Positions 7,817-16,020 of a DNA stretch of 64,000 nucleotides are shown piece after piece. The notes beneath the pieces are model-generated. The model saw only the letters and a program-made list of their open reading frames with translations. It did not search any database and had not been told where the DNA came from. This stretch comes from Caldicellulosiruptoraceae bacterium PP1 (GTDB lineage: Bacteria; Bacillota; Thermoanaerobacteria; Caldicellulosiruptorales; Caldicellulosiruptoraceae): the NCBI GenBank assembly GCA_041320695.1, contig JBGGOQ010000001.1, positions 62,001 to 126,000 on the forward strand, read 5' to 3'. The position numbers and the translations under genes were made by a program. The first letter of the stretch is position 1; every line of letters begins with the position of its first letter.

Positions 7817-8212
7817 TTATCTAAAATTAAATTCACCAAGCATTTTCATTCTATCAATTTCTTTTAAAATAATATCATAAAGATTTAGATCAAGTATATT
7901 GCAAATAGAAGCTAAGTAAAACAAACTACTTCCAATTTCCTTTTCAATGATATCTCTACAATTATCACATAGATGTCCTTCAACATGTGTTTTTAGGTAT
8001 TTTCTTGCTTCTTTTAAGCTAACATCTTCTGGAATTTCTTGTTTTTTAGCATTTATCTTAATACAACCACAATTGGTAACAGCTTTAATTATACTTCTAT
8101 TGATTCTTGAATTTGAATCTGAGAATTTAGTTATAGAGTCAAGTATACTTCTATTTCTGATAAGTAGCTCATCAACTAAGAATTGAAAATCGTCAATAAA
8201 AATATCTTTCAA
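7817..8212 (-). CDS. Conserved clostridial protein with MazG-like helices and a cysteine cluster
   Basis: A 131-residue soluble protein I recognise as a conserved Firmicutes family of unknown function. The first ~50 residues are helical and end in NCGCIKI (two cysteines). A second cysteine pair is in HLCDNC. The following segment EKEIGSSLFYLASICNILDLNLYDII resembles the MazG-type all-alpha NTP pyrophosphohydrolase helix (EEIGD..FYLA), but the full EExxE/ExxD metal motif is not obvious. The four cysteines could bind zinc. The start is TTG with the SD AGGAGT, and a good promoter lies upstream. Function unassigned. Confidence 0.75.
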   Translation of the reverse strand: MKDIFIDDFQFLVDELLIRNRSILDSITKFSDSNSRINRSIIKAVTNCGCIKINAKKQEIPEDVSLKEARKYLKTHVEGHLCDNCRDIIEKEIGSSLFYLASICNILDLNLYDIILKEIDRMKMLGEFNFR

Positions 8213-8246
8213 ATAAATTCACTCCTAATGCAGTTCCTTTAGTTTA

Positions 8247-8276
8247 ATTATATAAATCTTAAATTTTGTTTGTCAA
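8247..8276 (-). promoter_or_regulatory. Promoter of the MazG-like gene
   Basis: On the minus strand, TTGACA (8276-8271) and TATAAT (8252-8247) are 18 bases apart. It lies between aroA and the downstream gene, making the latter an independent unit. Confidence 0.72.
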
Positions 8277-8286
8277 TAACAAATAT

Positions 8287-9588
8287 TTATTTTTCTTTGC
8301 TTGATTCAAATAATATTTTATAAAAATCAGGGAAAGAGATTGATACATATTCAGCATCTAATATAGTTGATTGACCTTCGATAGCAGAAGCCATAATGCT
8401 TGAAGCCATAGCAATTCTGTGATCTTTATAAGAATTTACTATAGCTGGATGCAAATTACTTTTATTTCCATAAATGATAAGCCTATCATCATCATCATAA
8501 ACTTCAGTACCAAAATTATTTAACATTTCACAAGTTGTTTTAACTCTATCACTTTCTTTATACCTTAACTCATTAACTCCATTTATTATTGTTGTTCCAT
8601 CTGCAAAAGATGCTGCAACAGCTAATATTGGAACTTCATCAATGAGAGAAGGTATTTTGTTTTTATCAACAATTGTTGATTTTAAATTACTACTTTTGGC
8701 AATAATTGTCCCTACTAGTTCATTATTAATTTTTCTAACATTATTTATTTCAATATTAGCGTTCATATCTTTTAGAACTTCTATGATACCAGTTCTTGTT
8801 GGATTTAATATACAATCTTCAACTATGACAGTACTTTTTTCTGAAATTAGTGCCAAAACAATAAAAAATGCAGCCGATGAAATATCTGATGGAATATTAA
8901 TTTCCATGCCTTCTAATTTATTAGAAGGAGAAACTGTTATTATCTTCTTATTGTATTCTTCTTCAACTTCAATATTTGCACCAAAACTTTGAAGCATAAG
9001 CTCGGTATGATTTCGAGAAGGAATTGTTTCAATAATTTTTGTTTTACTATTTGCCTTCAATGAAGCAAAAAGTATTGATGACTTAACTTGAGCACTAGGG
9101 ATTTCAAGTTCAATTTCAATACCTTTTAGATTTCCACCTATAACCTTCATAGGTAAATATCCATCATTTTCTAAAAAGTCAAAATTGGACCCCATTTTTT
9201 CCAATAAATTTGTGACTCTCTTCATAGGCCTTTTTCTTAATGAAGAATCTCCATCCAATATAGAACTAAATTTTTGCGTTGATAGAATTCCACTTATTAA
9301 CCTTGCAGTAGTTCCAGAATTCTTACAATCAAGTAGATCATCTGGAAAATCAAAATTATAATCTCTACCATAAATAATAAGTGTATTACCATTTCTTTCA
9401 ATATTTACTCCAAGTTTTTGAAAGCATTCTAAAGTTGCAATACAATCATCAGAGGCTAAAAAATTATTTACTATTGTTTTATTTGAAGCTAAACTACCTA
9501 TCATTATAGACCTATGAGAAATTGATTTATCAGGTGGTATATTTATTTTTGAATTAATTGTCCTTTTACCATTAATTTTTATTTCCAT
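8287..9588 (-). CDS. aroA: 3-phosphoshikimate 1-carboxyvinyltransferase (EPSP synthase)
   Basis: Transfers enolpyruvyl from PEP to shikimate-3-phosphate, the sixth step after DAHP in the shikimate pathway. The 433-residue length is normal. Visible motifs are PPDKSISHR near residue 18 (Lys, Ser, Arg for substrate), DCKNSGTTARLISG near 87 (PEP loop), LRKRPMKR near 121 and PSLIDEVPILAVAA near 310 (catalytic Asp). The gene is last in hisC-aroF-tyrA-aroA and overlaps tyrA by 17 bases, so it is translationally coupled. The SD GAGGGAAC lies inside the tyrA coding sequence. Confidence 0.96.
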   Translation of the reverse strand: MEIKINGKRTINSKINIPPDKSISHRSIMIGSLASNKTIVNNFLASDDCIATLECFQKLGVNIERNGNTLIIYGRDYNFDFPDDLLDCKNSGTTARLISGILSTQKFSSILDGDSSLRKRPMKRVTNLLEKMGSNFDFLENDGYLPMKVIGGNLKGIEIELEIPSAQVKSSILFASLKANSKTKIIETIPSRNHTELMLQSFGANIEVEEEYNKKIITVSPSNKLEGMEINIPSDISSAAFFIVLALISEKSTVIVEDCILNPTRTGIIEVLKDMNANIEINNVRKINNELVGTIIAKSSNLKSTIVDKNKIPSLIDEVPILAVAASFADGTTIINGVNELRYKESDRVKTTCEMLNNFGTEVYDDDDRLIIYGNKSNLHPAIVNSYKDHRIAMASSIMASAIEGQSTILDAEYVSISFPDFYKILFESSKEK

Positions 9589-10429
9589 TTTGTTCCCTCA
9601 CAATCTTATCTCTAAGGGTTTTAGCAGTATTAAAGTAGTTAAAAATAAAGTCTTTGTTATTATCATTTAATGCTTTTTTAAAATTATTAATTAAATCAAT
9701 ATACTTATCAATTAAATTATTTAAGATTTCTTTATTTGATAAAGAAACATCAAGCCACATTTTTGGGCTTGATGAAGATATTCTTGTTGTATCCTTAAAA
9801 CCACCAGCAGCAAATTTGCAGTAATCAAATGAATTCTCTTCTTGTAGCATGTTTACAAGTGCCGCTGATGCAACGTGAGGTAAATGAGAGATAATACCTG
9901 TTAAATAATCATGAATATTAAAGTCTATTTCTTCAACTCTACAACCAATCTTTGTCAATAACTCTTTCAATTTAGCAATATCACTTTGGTTATTAAATAT
10001 CGTAGGTGTAATAAAATAATAAGCGTTACTGAGTATTTTTTCATTTGAGAAAGGGTAACCTATCATTTCAGTACCAGCCATAGGATGACCACCAATAAAG
10101 TTAAACATATTTAATTTCATAGCAGATTCAACAATCTCTTTTTTAGTGCTACCAATATCAGTAATAATTGAGTTTACTCTCTTAGATGAAAGAATCTTTA
10201 AAATTTCTAATGTTTCTTTTACTGGAGTACAAATAAAAATAAAATCATATTTATTTTGAGGTATATCAAAAGAAGTAATAATTTCAGAAATTATTACTTC
10301 TTTTTTTGCAAGTTCTAAATAGTCTTTATTAATATCATAGGAATCAATAGAATATCCAAGTTTTTTAAAAGCTTTTGCTAAAGATCCACCCATTAAACCA
10401 AGACCTATTATTAAAATTCTACCAATCAT
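9572..10429 (-). CDS. tyrA: Prephenate dehydrogenase
   Basis: Oxidatively decarboxylates prephenate to 4-hydroxyphenylpyruvate for tyrosine, using NAD(P)+. The 285 residues show an N-terminal Rossmann motif (GLGLMGGSLAKAF), the catalytic region GGHPMAGTE, and a helical C-terminal dimerisation domain (ISHLPHVASAALV, then AAGGFKDTTRI). The protein ends without the C-terminal ACT domain seen in the longer B. subtilis enzyme, so tyrosine feedback through ACT is not expected. It lies two bases from aroF upstream and overlaps aroA downstream. Confidence 0.94.
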   Translation of the reverse strand: MIGRILIIGLGLMGGSLAKAFKKLGYSIDSYDINKDYLELAKKEVIISEIITSFDIPQNKYDFIFICTPVKETLEILKILSSKRVNSIITDIGSTKKEIVESAMKLNMFNFIGGHPMAGTEMIGYPFSNEKILSNAYYFITPTIFNNQSDIAKLKELLTKIGCRVEEIDFNIHDYLTGIISHLPHVASAALVNMLQEENSFDYCKFAAGGFKDTTRISSSSPKMWLDVSLSNKEILNNLIDKYIDLINNFKKALNDNNKDFIFNYFNTAKTLRDKIVREQNGNKN

Positions 10430-10431
10430 AT

Positions 10432-11445
10432 TTATACACTCTTTCCAACTGCATTTGCAATTATTGAGATTTGTTTTACTAAATTATCAAATTCTTCTGG
10501 AGTAATTGATTGGGGTCCATCTGATAGAGCTTCTTTAGGATTTGGGTGAACCTCTATCATTAGTCCATCTGCACCAGCAGCTATTGCAGCTCTAGCTAAA
10601 GACAATACATATTTTGATTTACCTGCAGCATGGCTTGGATCAATTATTATTGGTAGATGACTTTTTTCTTTAATCACAGGTACAGCAGAAATATCAAGAG
10701 TATTACGAGTAGCAGTTTCGAAAGTTCTAATTCCTCTTTCGCAAAGAATAACATTAGGATTTCCCTCTGCAAGTATATATTCTGCTGCATTTAACCACTC
10801 ATCAATTGTTGCTGAAAGTCCTCTTTTTAGAAGTACTGGTTTACCTAACCTACCAACATGCTTTAATAAGTTGAAGTTTTGCATGTTTCTAGCACCAATT
10901 TGGTAGATATCAACATAATCATAAGCAATATTGGCTGCCTCTTCACTCACTACTTCTGAAATAACAAGTAAATTAAAAGCATCAGCAGCTTTTCTTAAAA
11001 TTACAAGTCCTTCTTTTTCAAGGCCTTGGAAAGAATATGGAGAAGTTCTTGGTTTATATGCTCCACCTCTTAGGATTTTAGCACCACTTTTACTTATTTT
11101 TTCAGCAACTTCTACCATTTGCTCAAGGCTTTCAATAGCACAAGGGCCAGCAATCAAACTAATTTTGTCAGATCCTATTTCTACATTACCAATTTTAACA
11201 ACTGAAGGATAATCCTTGAAGGTTTTACTAGCAAGTTTGTAGCTTTCTAAGATAGGGATCAATCTATCTACCCCTGGTAAAAGCTCAATTGGTACATCAG
11301 ATATGGCCCTTTCGTCTCCAATAACTGCAATAACTGTCCTTTCAACACCATTTAAAACGAAAGGTTTTAATCCTAGAGAAGAAATAACGTTGACAACTTC
11401 ATCAATGTTAGTAGCAGGACAATCTTTTTTCATAACAATAATCAT
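10432..11445 (-). CDS. aroF: 3-deoxy-7-phosphoheptulonate (DAHP) synthase, AroAI-beta/Thermotoga type
   Basis: Condenses PEP and erythrose-4-phosphate, the first shikimate step. The 337-residue protein has an N-terminal ferredoxin-like regulatory domain (MIIVMKKDCPATNIDEV, about residues 1-70). The TIM-barrel follows, with metal and substrate motifs GPCAIES, GGAYKPRTSPYSFQG, LCERGIRTF and DPSHAAGK. I chose ATG 11445 because GGGAGG lies seven bases upstream and the family begins with this MIIVMKK sequence. The frame is open 27 codons further upstream, encoding an aromatic-rich stretch discussed as a finding. The regulatory domain usually confers feedback by tyrosine or phenylalanine. Confidence 0.95.
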   Translation of the reverse strand: MIIVMKKDCPATNIDEVVNVISSLGLKPFVLNGVERTVIAVIGDERAISDVPIELLPGVDRLIPILESYKLASKTFKDYPSVVKIGNVEIGSDKISLIAGPCAIESLEQMVEVAEKISKSGAKILRGGAYKPRTSPYSFQGLEKEGLVILRKAADAFNLLVISEVVSEEAANIAYDYVDIYQIGARNMQNFNLLKHVGRLGKPVLLKRGLSATIDEWLNAAEYILAEGNPNVILCERGIRTFETATRNTLDISAVPVIKEKSHLPIIIDPSHAAGKSKYVLSLARAAIAAGADGLMIEVHPNPKEALSDGPQSITPEEFDNLVKQISIIANAVGKSV

Positions 11446-11565
11446 AAGTTTACCTCCCATACTTCTAAGAATTTTAAAAAAGTAACTCCATTCTAACTTT
11501 TTTACCGTACCTACCATGCTAACCATCCTACATTATTAAATTTTATTAAATTATATAATAATAAA

Positions 11566-12645
11566 TTATAATAATTTTTGCAACTCTTTTATGAAGTATT
11601 GATTTTCCTCCATTGTTCCAGTAGTAACTCTGATAAAAGTATCCATGCCAAATATATTCCCAGGTCTAATTATTATTCCTTTTTGTAATAATTGTTTAAA
11701 TATTTCTACTGAGTTTTTCTTTATATCTACCATAACAAAATTACCATAAGATTTTATATATGGAAGATTAAGCTCCTCAAATTTTTTGTAAAAGTATTCT
11801 AATGATGCTTTATTTAGTTTTTTTGCATTAGCTATATATTCTGTATCATCTAATGCTGCTAATGCTGCTACTTGAGCTAAGCTATTTACATTAAATGGTG
11901 GTCTTACTCTATTTAATTTTTCAATTATTTCTTCTGAAGAGATTGCATATCCAATTCTAAATGAAGCAAGACCATAAATTTTTGAGAAGGTTTGAAGAAC
12001 TATTATATTTTCAAAATGTTCTAACCATTCAATTGCATCTGGGTATGATGGATCATCAATATATTCTTTATATGCTTGGTCAATAACAACAACAATATCT
12101 TTTGGAACAGATTTTATAAAGCTAAAAAGTTGGTCCTTTTCAATAATTGTTCCAGTAGGGTTGTTTGGATTACATATCCAGATAACTTTAGTTCTGTTAT
12201 TCATATTCTTCAAAAATTCATCTAGATTATGCTTGTAGTTTAAAAGAGGAATTTCAATAGGAATACCTCCCATGACTTTTGTAACTGTTTCATATCTTGG
12301 GAAGGAAGGTTTTGCCATAATAGAATTATCTCCAGCATCAATAAATACATTAGCAATAAATTGAGTTATTTCATCAGAACCAGCACCTAATAATATTTGA
12401 CTTGATTTTACATTAAGTTTTTCAGAGAGTTTCTTTTTCAATTCTGTGCAATTTCCATCAGGATATAATGATAATTCATTAAAATGCTTTGTTATTGCTT
12501 CAACAACTTTTTGTGATGGACCTAAAGGGTTCTCATTTGATGCAAGTTTAATAACATTTTCAAGTCCTAATTCTCTTTTAACGTCAGAAATTGGCTTTCC
12601 AGGTATGTATGGTGAGATGGTTGAAATAACATCTCTAAAAAGCAT
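11566..12645 (-). CDS. hisC: Histidinol-phosphate / aromatic aminotransferase
   Basis: A PLP-dependent fold-type I aminotransferase of 359 residues. Motifs include SPYIPGKP near the start, ASNENPLGPS near residue 33, WICNPNNPTGT, and the PLP lysine in TFSKIYGLASFRIGYA. The protein is named HisC by sequence, but its place first in an operon with aroF, tyrA and aroA suggests it transaminates phenylpyruvate and hydroxyphenylpyruvate, as B. subtilis HisC does. ATG 12645 is preceded by GAGGTGA at 6-base spacing; the longer frame to 12711 overlaps the promoter and is not used. No other his gene is in the window. Confidence 0.9.
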   Translation of the reverse strand: MLFRDVISTISPYIPGKPISDVKRELGLENVIKLASNENPLGPSQKVVEAITKHFNELSLYPDGNCTELKKKLSEKLNVKSSQILLGAGSDEITQFIANVFIDAGDNSIMAKPSFPRYETVTKVMGGIPIEIPLLNYKHNLDEFLKNMNNRTKVIWICNPNNPTGTIIEKDQLFSFIKSVPKDIVVVIDQAYKEYIDDPSYPDAIEWLEHFENIIVLQTFSKIYGLASFRIGYAISSEEIIEKLNRVRPPFNVNSLAQVAALAALDDTEYIANAKKLNKASLEYFYKKFEELNLPYIKSYGNFVMVDIKKNSVEIFKQLLQKGIIIRPGNIFGMDTFIRVTTGTMEENQYFIKELQKLL

Positions 12646-12676
12646 TTGTATCACCTCGTATAATAAATTTTTTATC

Positions 12677-12705
12677 ATTTTAATTTGATATTTATTTATT
12701 GTCAA
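12677..12705 (-). promoter_or_regulatory. Promoter of the hisC-aroF-tyrA-aroA operon
   Basis: On the minus strand, TTGACA (12705-12700) and TAAAAT (12682-12677) have a 17-base spacer. The transcript should start near 12670, about 25 bases before the hisC start. Confidence 0.78.
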
Positions 12706-12762
12706 TAGCATTATTATAAATCATTATACCATATAATAACATAAATGGTGTATTCAAAAGTA

Positions 12763-12778
12763 TGTTGATTTTTTAACA
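12763..12778 (+). promoter_or_regulatory. Candidate Rex operator
   Basis: TGTTGATTTTTTAACA matches 11 of 12 defined core positions of the Rex consensus TGTTAAnnnnTTAACA. It overlaps the -35 element of the por promoter, so NADH/NAD+-controlled repression is a reasonable inference. No rex gene is in the window. Confidence 0.6.
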
Positions 12779-12793
12779 TTCAAAATATATAAT
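12765..12793 (+). promoter_or_regulatory. Promoter of the porCDAB operon
   Basis: TTGATT (12765-12770) and TATAAT (12788-12793) are 17 bases apart, giving a start near 12800 and a leader of about 75 bases. Confidence 0.7.
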
Positions 12794-12874
12794 TAATATG
12801 TTGATTTTATTTTTATATGCAGTATTCAAAATTTATTATTGATATGGTTAAGTTTTATAAAAGGAGGTTTAACA

Positions 12875-13450
12875 ATGGGCAAGATGGTTGAAATTAGATG
12901 GCATGGCCGTGGAGGTCAAGGTGCCAAAACAGCTTCATTGCTTTTAGCAGAAGCAGCATTCAATACAGGCAAATATGTACAAGGTTTTCCAGAATACGGC
13001 CCAGAAAGAATGGGTGCTCCAATAACAGCTTACAACAGAATCAGTGATGAAAGAATAACAATTCACAGCAATATATATGAACCTGATTATGTTGTTGTAG
13101 TTGACGAAACATTAATTGGTGATGTTGATGTTACAAAAGGATTAAAAAAAGAAGGAGCAATTATTGTAAATACATCAAAAACACCAGAAGAAATCAAGAA
13201 ACTATTAGGTAACTATGACGGGAAGGTATATACTATAGATGCAAAAACAATTTCAGTTGATTGCCTAGGAAAGTATTTCCCTAACATACCAGTGCTTGGC
13301 GCAGTTATAAAAGTTACACAAGTAATAAGTGAAGAAGAAGCAAAAAAAGATATGGAAGGTTCATTAAAGCATAAGTTTGCTACTAAACCTGAAGTTATAG
13401 AAGGTAACATGAAGGCATTTTTAAGAGGAATGCAGGAGGTGCAAGGATAA
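12875..13450 (+). CDS. porC: Pyruvate:ferredoxin oxidoreductase, gamma subunit
   Basis: The gamma subunit of the four-subunit enzyme that converts pyruvate and CoA to acetyl-CoA, CO2 and reduced ferredoxin. The 191 residues carry the family motif HGRGGQGAKTASLLLAEAA near residue 9 and a C-terminal helix (NMKAFLRGMQE). I chose ATG 12875 because AAGGAGG lies just before it; the frame extending to 12839 has no SD. The stop overlaps the porD start (TAATG). Its place first in porC-D-A-B is the common archaeal/clostridial order. Confidence 0.93.
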   Translation: MGKMVEIRWHGRGGQGAKTASLLLAEAAFNTGKYVQGFPEYGPERMGAPITAYNRISDERITIHSNIYEPDYVVVVDETLIGDVDVTKGLKKEGAIIVNTSKTPEEIKKLLGNYDGKVYTIDAKTISVDCLGKYFPNIPVLGAVIKVTQVISEEEAKKDMEGSLKHKFATKPEVIEGNMKAFLRGMQEVQG

Positions 13451-13749
13451 TGAAAAAGTTTAACATTCCTGAGGATGTTTCTTGGAAAGAAATATCTCCT
13501 GGAGGAGTTATTACAGAAACAGGTAATGCAGATGATTTTAAAACTGGCGATTGGAGATCAATGAGGCCTGTTTGGCATGAAGATAAATGCAAACATTGTA
13601 TGTTTTGCTTTTTTGTATGTCCAGATTCATCAATAAAGGTAGAAAATGGTAAAATGACTGGTGTAGATTATGAACACTGTAAAGGATGTGGCGTATGTAC
13701 AGAAGTATGCCCATTTAAAGCATTTGATTTTGTTGAAGAAAAGAAATAA
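13450..13749 (+). CDS. porD: Pyruvate:ferredoxin oxidoreductase, delta (ferredoxin) subunit
   Basis: A 99-residue electron-transfer subunit carrying two [4Fe-4S] clusters. Two ferredoxin motifs are clear: CKHCMFCFFVCP near residue 44 and CKGCGVCTEVCP near residue 77. It passes electrons from the TPP site in PorB to ferredoxin. It overlaps porC by one base and is followed after 17 bases by porA, so it is in the same operon. Confidence 0.95.
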   Translation: MKKFNIPEDVSWKEISPGGVITETGNADDFKTGDWRSMRPVWHEDKCKHCMFCFFVCPDSSIKVENGKMTGVDYEHCKGCGVCTEVCPFKAFDFVEEKK

Positions 13750-13766
13750 CATAGGAGGGAAAAAAG

Positions 13767-14948
13767 ATGGCAGTTCGTGATAGATTAAGCGGTAATGAAG
13801 CAGTTGCTTTTGCTATGAAGCAAATAAATCCTGATGTTGTTGCCGCATTTCCAATAACACCTTCAACCGAAGTTCCACAATACTTCTCTCAATTTGTTGC
13901 AAATGGAGAAGTTGATACAGAGTTTGTACCTGTTGAATCTGAACATAGTGCAATGAGTGCTTGTATAGGTGCATCAGCAGCAGGTGCAAGAACAATGACA
14001 GCTACATCATCACAAGGTTTAGCTCTTATGTGGGAGATGCTATATATTGCTGCATCTTCAAGACTTCCAATTGTATTAGCATTAATAAACAGAGCATTAT
14101 CAGGACCAATAAACATTCACAACGATCACTCAGACTCAATGGGTGCAAGAGATAGTGGTTGGATACAAATTTATTGTGAAAATAACCAAGAAGCTTATGA
14201 TTCATTAATTCAAGCAATAAGGATTGCTGAACACAAAGATGTAATGCTACCTGTAATGGTATGTTATGATGGATTTATAACAAGCCACGCTGTTGAAAAT
14301 ATTGAACTTCTTGAAACAGAAGAAGTAAGAAAATTTGTTGGTGAATACAATCCACCATATTGGCTACTTAATAAACAAGAGCCAGTTGCAATAGGTCCAC
14401 TTGACTTGCCACCATATTATTTTGAACATAAGAGACAGCAAGCTGAAGCTTTAAAGAATTCTAAGAAGGTTATTCTTGAAGTAGCAGAAGAATTTGCTAA
14501 ACTAACAGGTAGAAAATATGGATTATTTGAAACATATAAATTAGAAGATGCTGAAGTTGGTATAGTTGTATTAAACTCAACTGCAGGAACTGCAAAGGCA
14601 GTTGTTGATGAATATAGAAGCAAGGGTTTAAAAGTTGGTTTACTTAAGCCAAGATTATTTAGGCCATTCCCAGCAGAAGAATATGCTGATGCATTAAAAC
14701 ATCTTAAAGCAGTAGCCATACTTGATAAAGTTGATGGATTTAATGCTGCAGGTGGTCCATTGTTCAATGAATTTACAAGTGCTTTATATTGCAATGGTGC
14801 AAATGTAAAGGCTCTAAGCTATATTTACGGCTTAGGTGGTAGAGATGTTACCACAAAAGATATATCAAAAGTTTATGATAGACTTTTAGAAATAGCAAAA
14901 ACAGGTAATGTTGGCGAAATATATAATTATCTTGGTGTAAGAGAATAA
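13767..14948 (+). CDS. porA: Pyruvate:ferredoxin oxidoreductase, alpha subunit
   Basis: A 393-residue subunit with the pyrimidine-binding TPP domain (GNEAVAFAMKQINPDVVAAF, FPITPSTEVPQ near residue 32, VESEHSAMSACIGAS) and the C-terminal transketolase-like domain (VGLLKPRLFRPFP). The SD AGGAGG lies eight bases upstream. It partners PorB to form the active site for pyruvate decarboxylation. The presence of this enzyme points to a strictly fermentative, anaerobic organism. Confidence 0.95.
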   Translation: MAVRDRLSGNEAVAFAMKQINPDVVAAFPITPSTEVPQYFSQFVANGEVDTEFVPVESEHSAMSACIGASAAGARTMTATSSQGLALMWEMLYIAASSRLPIVLALINRALSGPINIHNDHSDSMGARDSGWIQIYCENNQEAYDSLIQAIRIAEHKDVMLPVMVCYDGFITSHAVENIELLETEEVRKFVGEYNPPYWLLNKQEPVAIGPLDLPPYYFEHKRQQAEALKNSKKVILEVAEEFAKLTGRKYGLFETYKLEDAEVGIVVLNSTAGTAKAVVDEYRSKGLKVGLLKPRLFRPFPAEEYADALKHLKAVAILDKVDGFNAAGGPLFNEFTSALYCNGANVKALSYIYGLGGRDVTTKDISKVYDRLLEIAKTGNVGEIYNYLGVRE

Positions 14949-14962
14949 GGAGGTGCGAAGAA

Positions 14963-15901
14963 ATGGCGTACAATATTAAAGAACTTGCAAACAAACCAGA
15001 AAGATTAACTGGTGGACATAGAATGTGTGCTGGTTGTGGTGCTCCAGTTGCTGTAAGAGCAATACTTCGTGCATTAAAACCAGAAGACAGAGCTGTTGTA
15101 GGTGCAGCTACAGGATGCTTAGAGGTTTCAACATGTATTTATCCATACACTGCATGGAAGGATTCATTTATTCATAGTGCTTTTGAAAATGCAGGTGCAA
15201 CAGTTTCAGGAGCTGAAGCTGCATATAAAGCATTAAAGAAAAAAGGCAAAGTTTCTGATGAGTTTAAGTTTATCGCATTTGGTGGAGACGGTGGAACATA
15301 TGATATAGGTCTTCAATCTTTATCAGGTGCTATGGAAAGAGGACACAATATGGTTTATGTATGCTATGATAATGGTGCATATATGAACACTGGTATTCAA
15401 AGGTCATCAGCTACTCCACTTTATGCTGATACTACAACTTCACCACAAGGTAAGGTTGTCCCTGGTAAAACTCAATGGAGAAAAGATTTAACAGAAGTTA
15501 TGGTAGCTCATAATATTCCTTATGTTGCACAAACAGCTTTCATAACACCAAATATGAAGGATTTAATTGAAAAGGCTGAAAAGGCTATATATACAGACGG
15601 GCCAGCATTCTTAAATGTTTTAGCTCCATGTCCAAGAGGATGGAGATACGAAACTTCTAAACTTATTGAAATATCAAAATTAGCAGTTGATACATGTTTC
15701 TGGCCACTTTATGAAGTTGTAAATGGTCAATATAAATTAACATACAAACCAAAAGAGAAACTTCCTGTTGTTGAATTTTTAAAGGTTCAAGGAAGATTTA
15801 GACACTTATTCAAGAAAGGAAATGAACATTTAATTGAACAAATTCAACAAGAAGTTGATAGAAGATGGGAAAAACTTCTTGAACTTTGTGGAGAGAAATA
15901 A
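14963..15901 (+). CDS. porB: Pyruvate:ferredoxin oxidoreductase, beta subunit
   Basis: A 312-residue subunit that binds TPP diphosphate/Mg2+ and one [4Fe-4S] cluster. Cluster cysteines are visible at C22 and C25 (MCAGCG), in ATGCLEVST and in LAPCPRGW. The TPP motif is GGDGGTYDIGLQS near residue 108, continuing to YDNGAYMNTGIQRS. The C-terminus closes the operon, followed by a strong terminator. SD AGGAGGTG. Confidence 0.95.
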   Translation: MAYNIKELANKPERLTGGHRMCAGCGAPVAVRAILRALKPEDRAVVGAATGCLEVSTCIYPYTAWKDSFIHSAFENAGATVSGAEAAYKALKKKGKVSDEFKFIAFGGDGGTYDIGLQSLSGAMERGHNMVYVCYDNGAYMNTGIQRSSATPLYADTTTSPQGKVVPGKTQWRKDLTEVMVAHNIPYVAQTAFITPNMKDLIEKAEKAIYTDGPAFLNVLAPCPRGWRYETSKLIEISKLAVDTCFWPLYEVVNGQYKLTYKPKEKLPVVEFLKVQGRFRHLFKKGNEHLIEQIQQEVDRRWEKLLELCGEK

Positions 15902-15915
15902 TTAACTTTATTTAC

Positions 15916-15958
15916 TAAAGGATTCTTTGAAATGGTTCAAAGAATCCTTTATTTTTTA
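15916..15958 (+). terminator. Terminator of the porCDAB operon
   Basis: A 16-bp perfect stem (15916-15931 with 15936-15951) has a 4-base loop (ATGG) and is followed by six T. Confidence 0.93.
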
Positions 15959-16020
15959 TAATGATTTTTTTTAAATGTAATGGTAAAATAGATAAATAAT
16001 AATAGTTTGAGGTGAAATTA

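Noticed and set aside
8642-8992. Open frames on the strand opposite aroA, and similar shadows over aroF, porA, tyrS, ahcY, gltX and folD
   Set aside because: They have no SD, are antisense to genes with clear family motifs, and encode low-complexity Leu/Ile/Ser/Phe-rich translations typical of the reverse strand of AT-rich genes.
12750-12831. Degenerate repeats before porC (GTATTCAAAA twice, ATGTTGATTTT twice, offsets of 72 and 36 bases)
   Set aside because: The spacing is curious, but a third unit aligns poorly and the sequence is very AT-rich, so chance is likely apart from the Rex-like palindrome.
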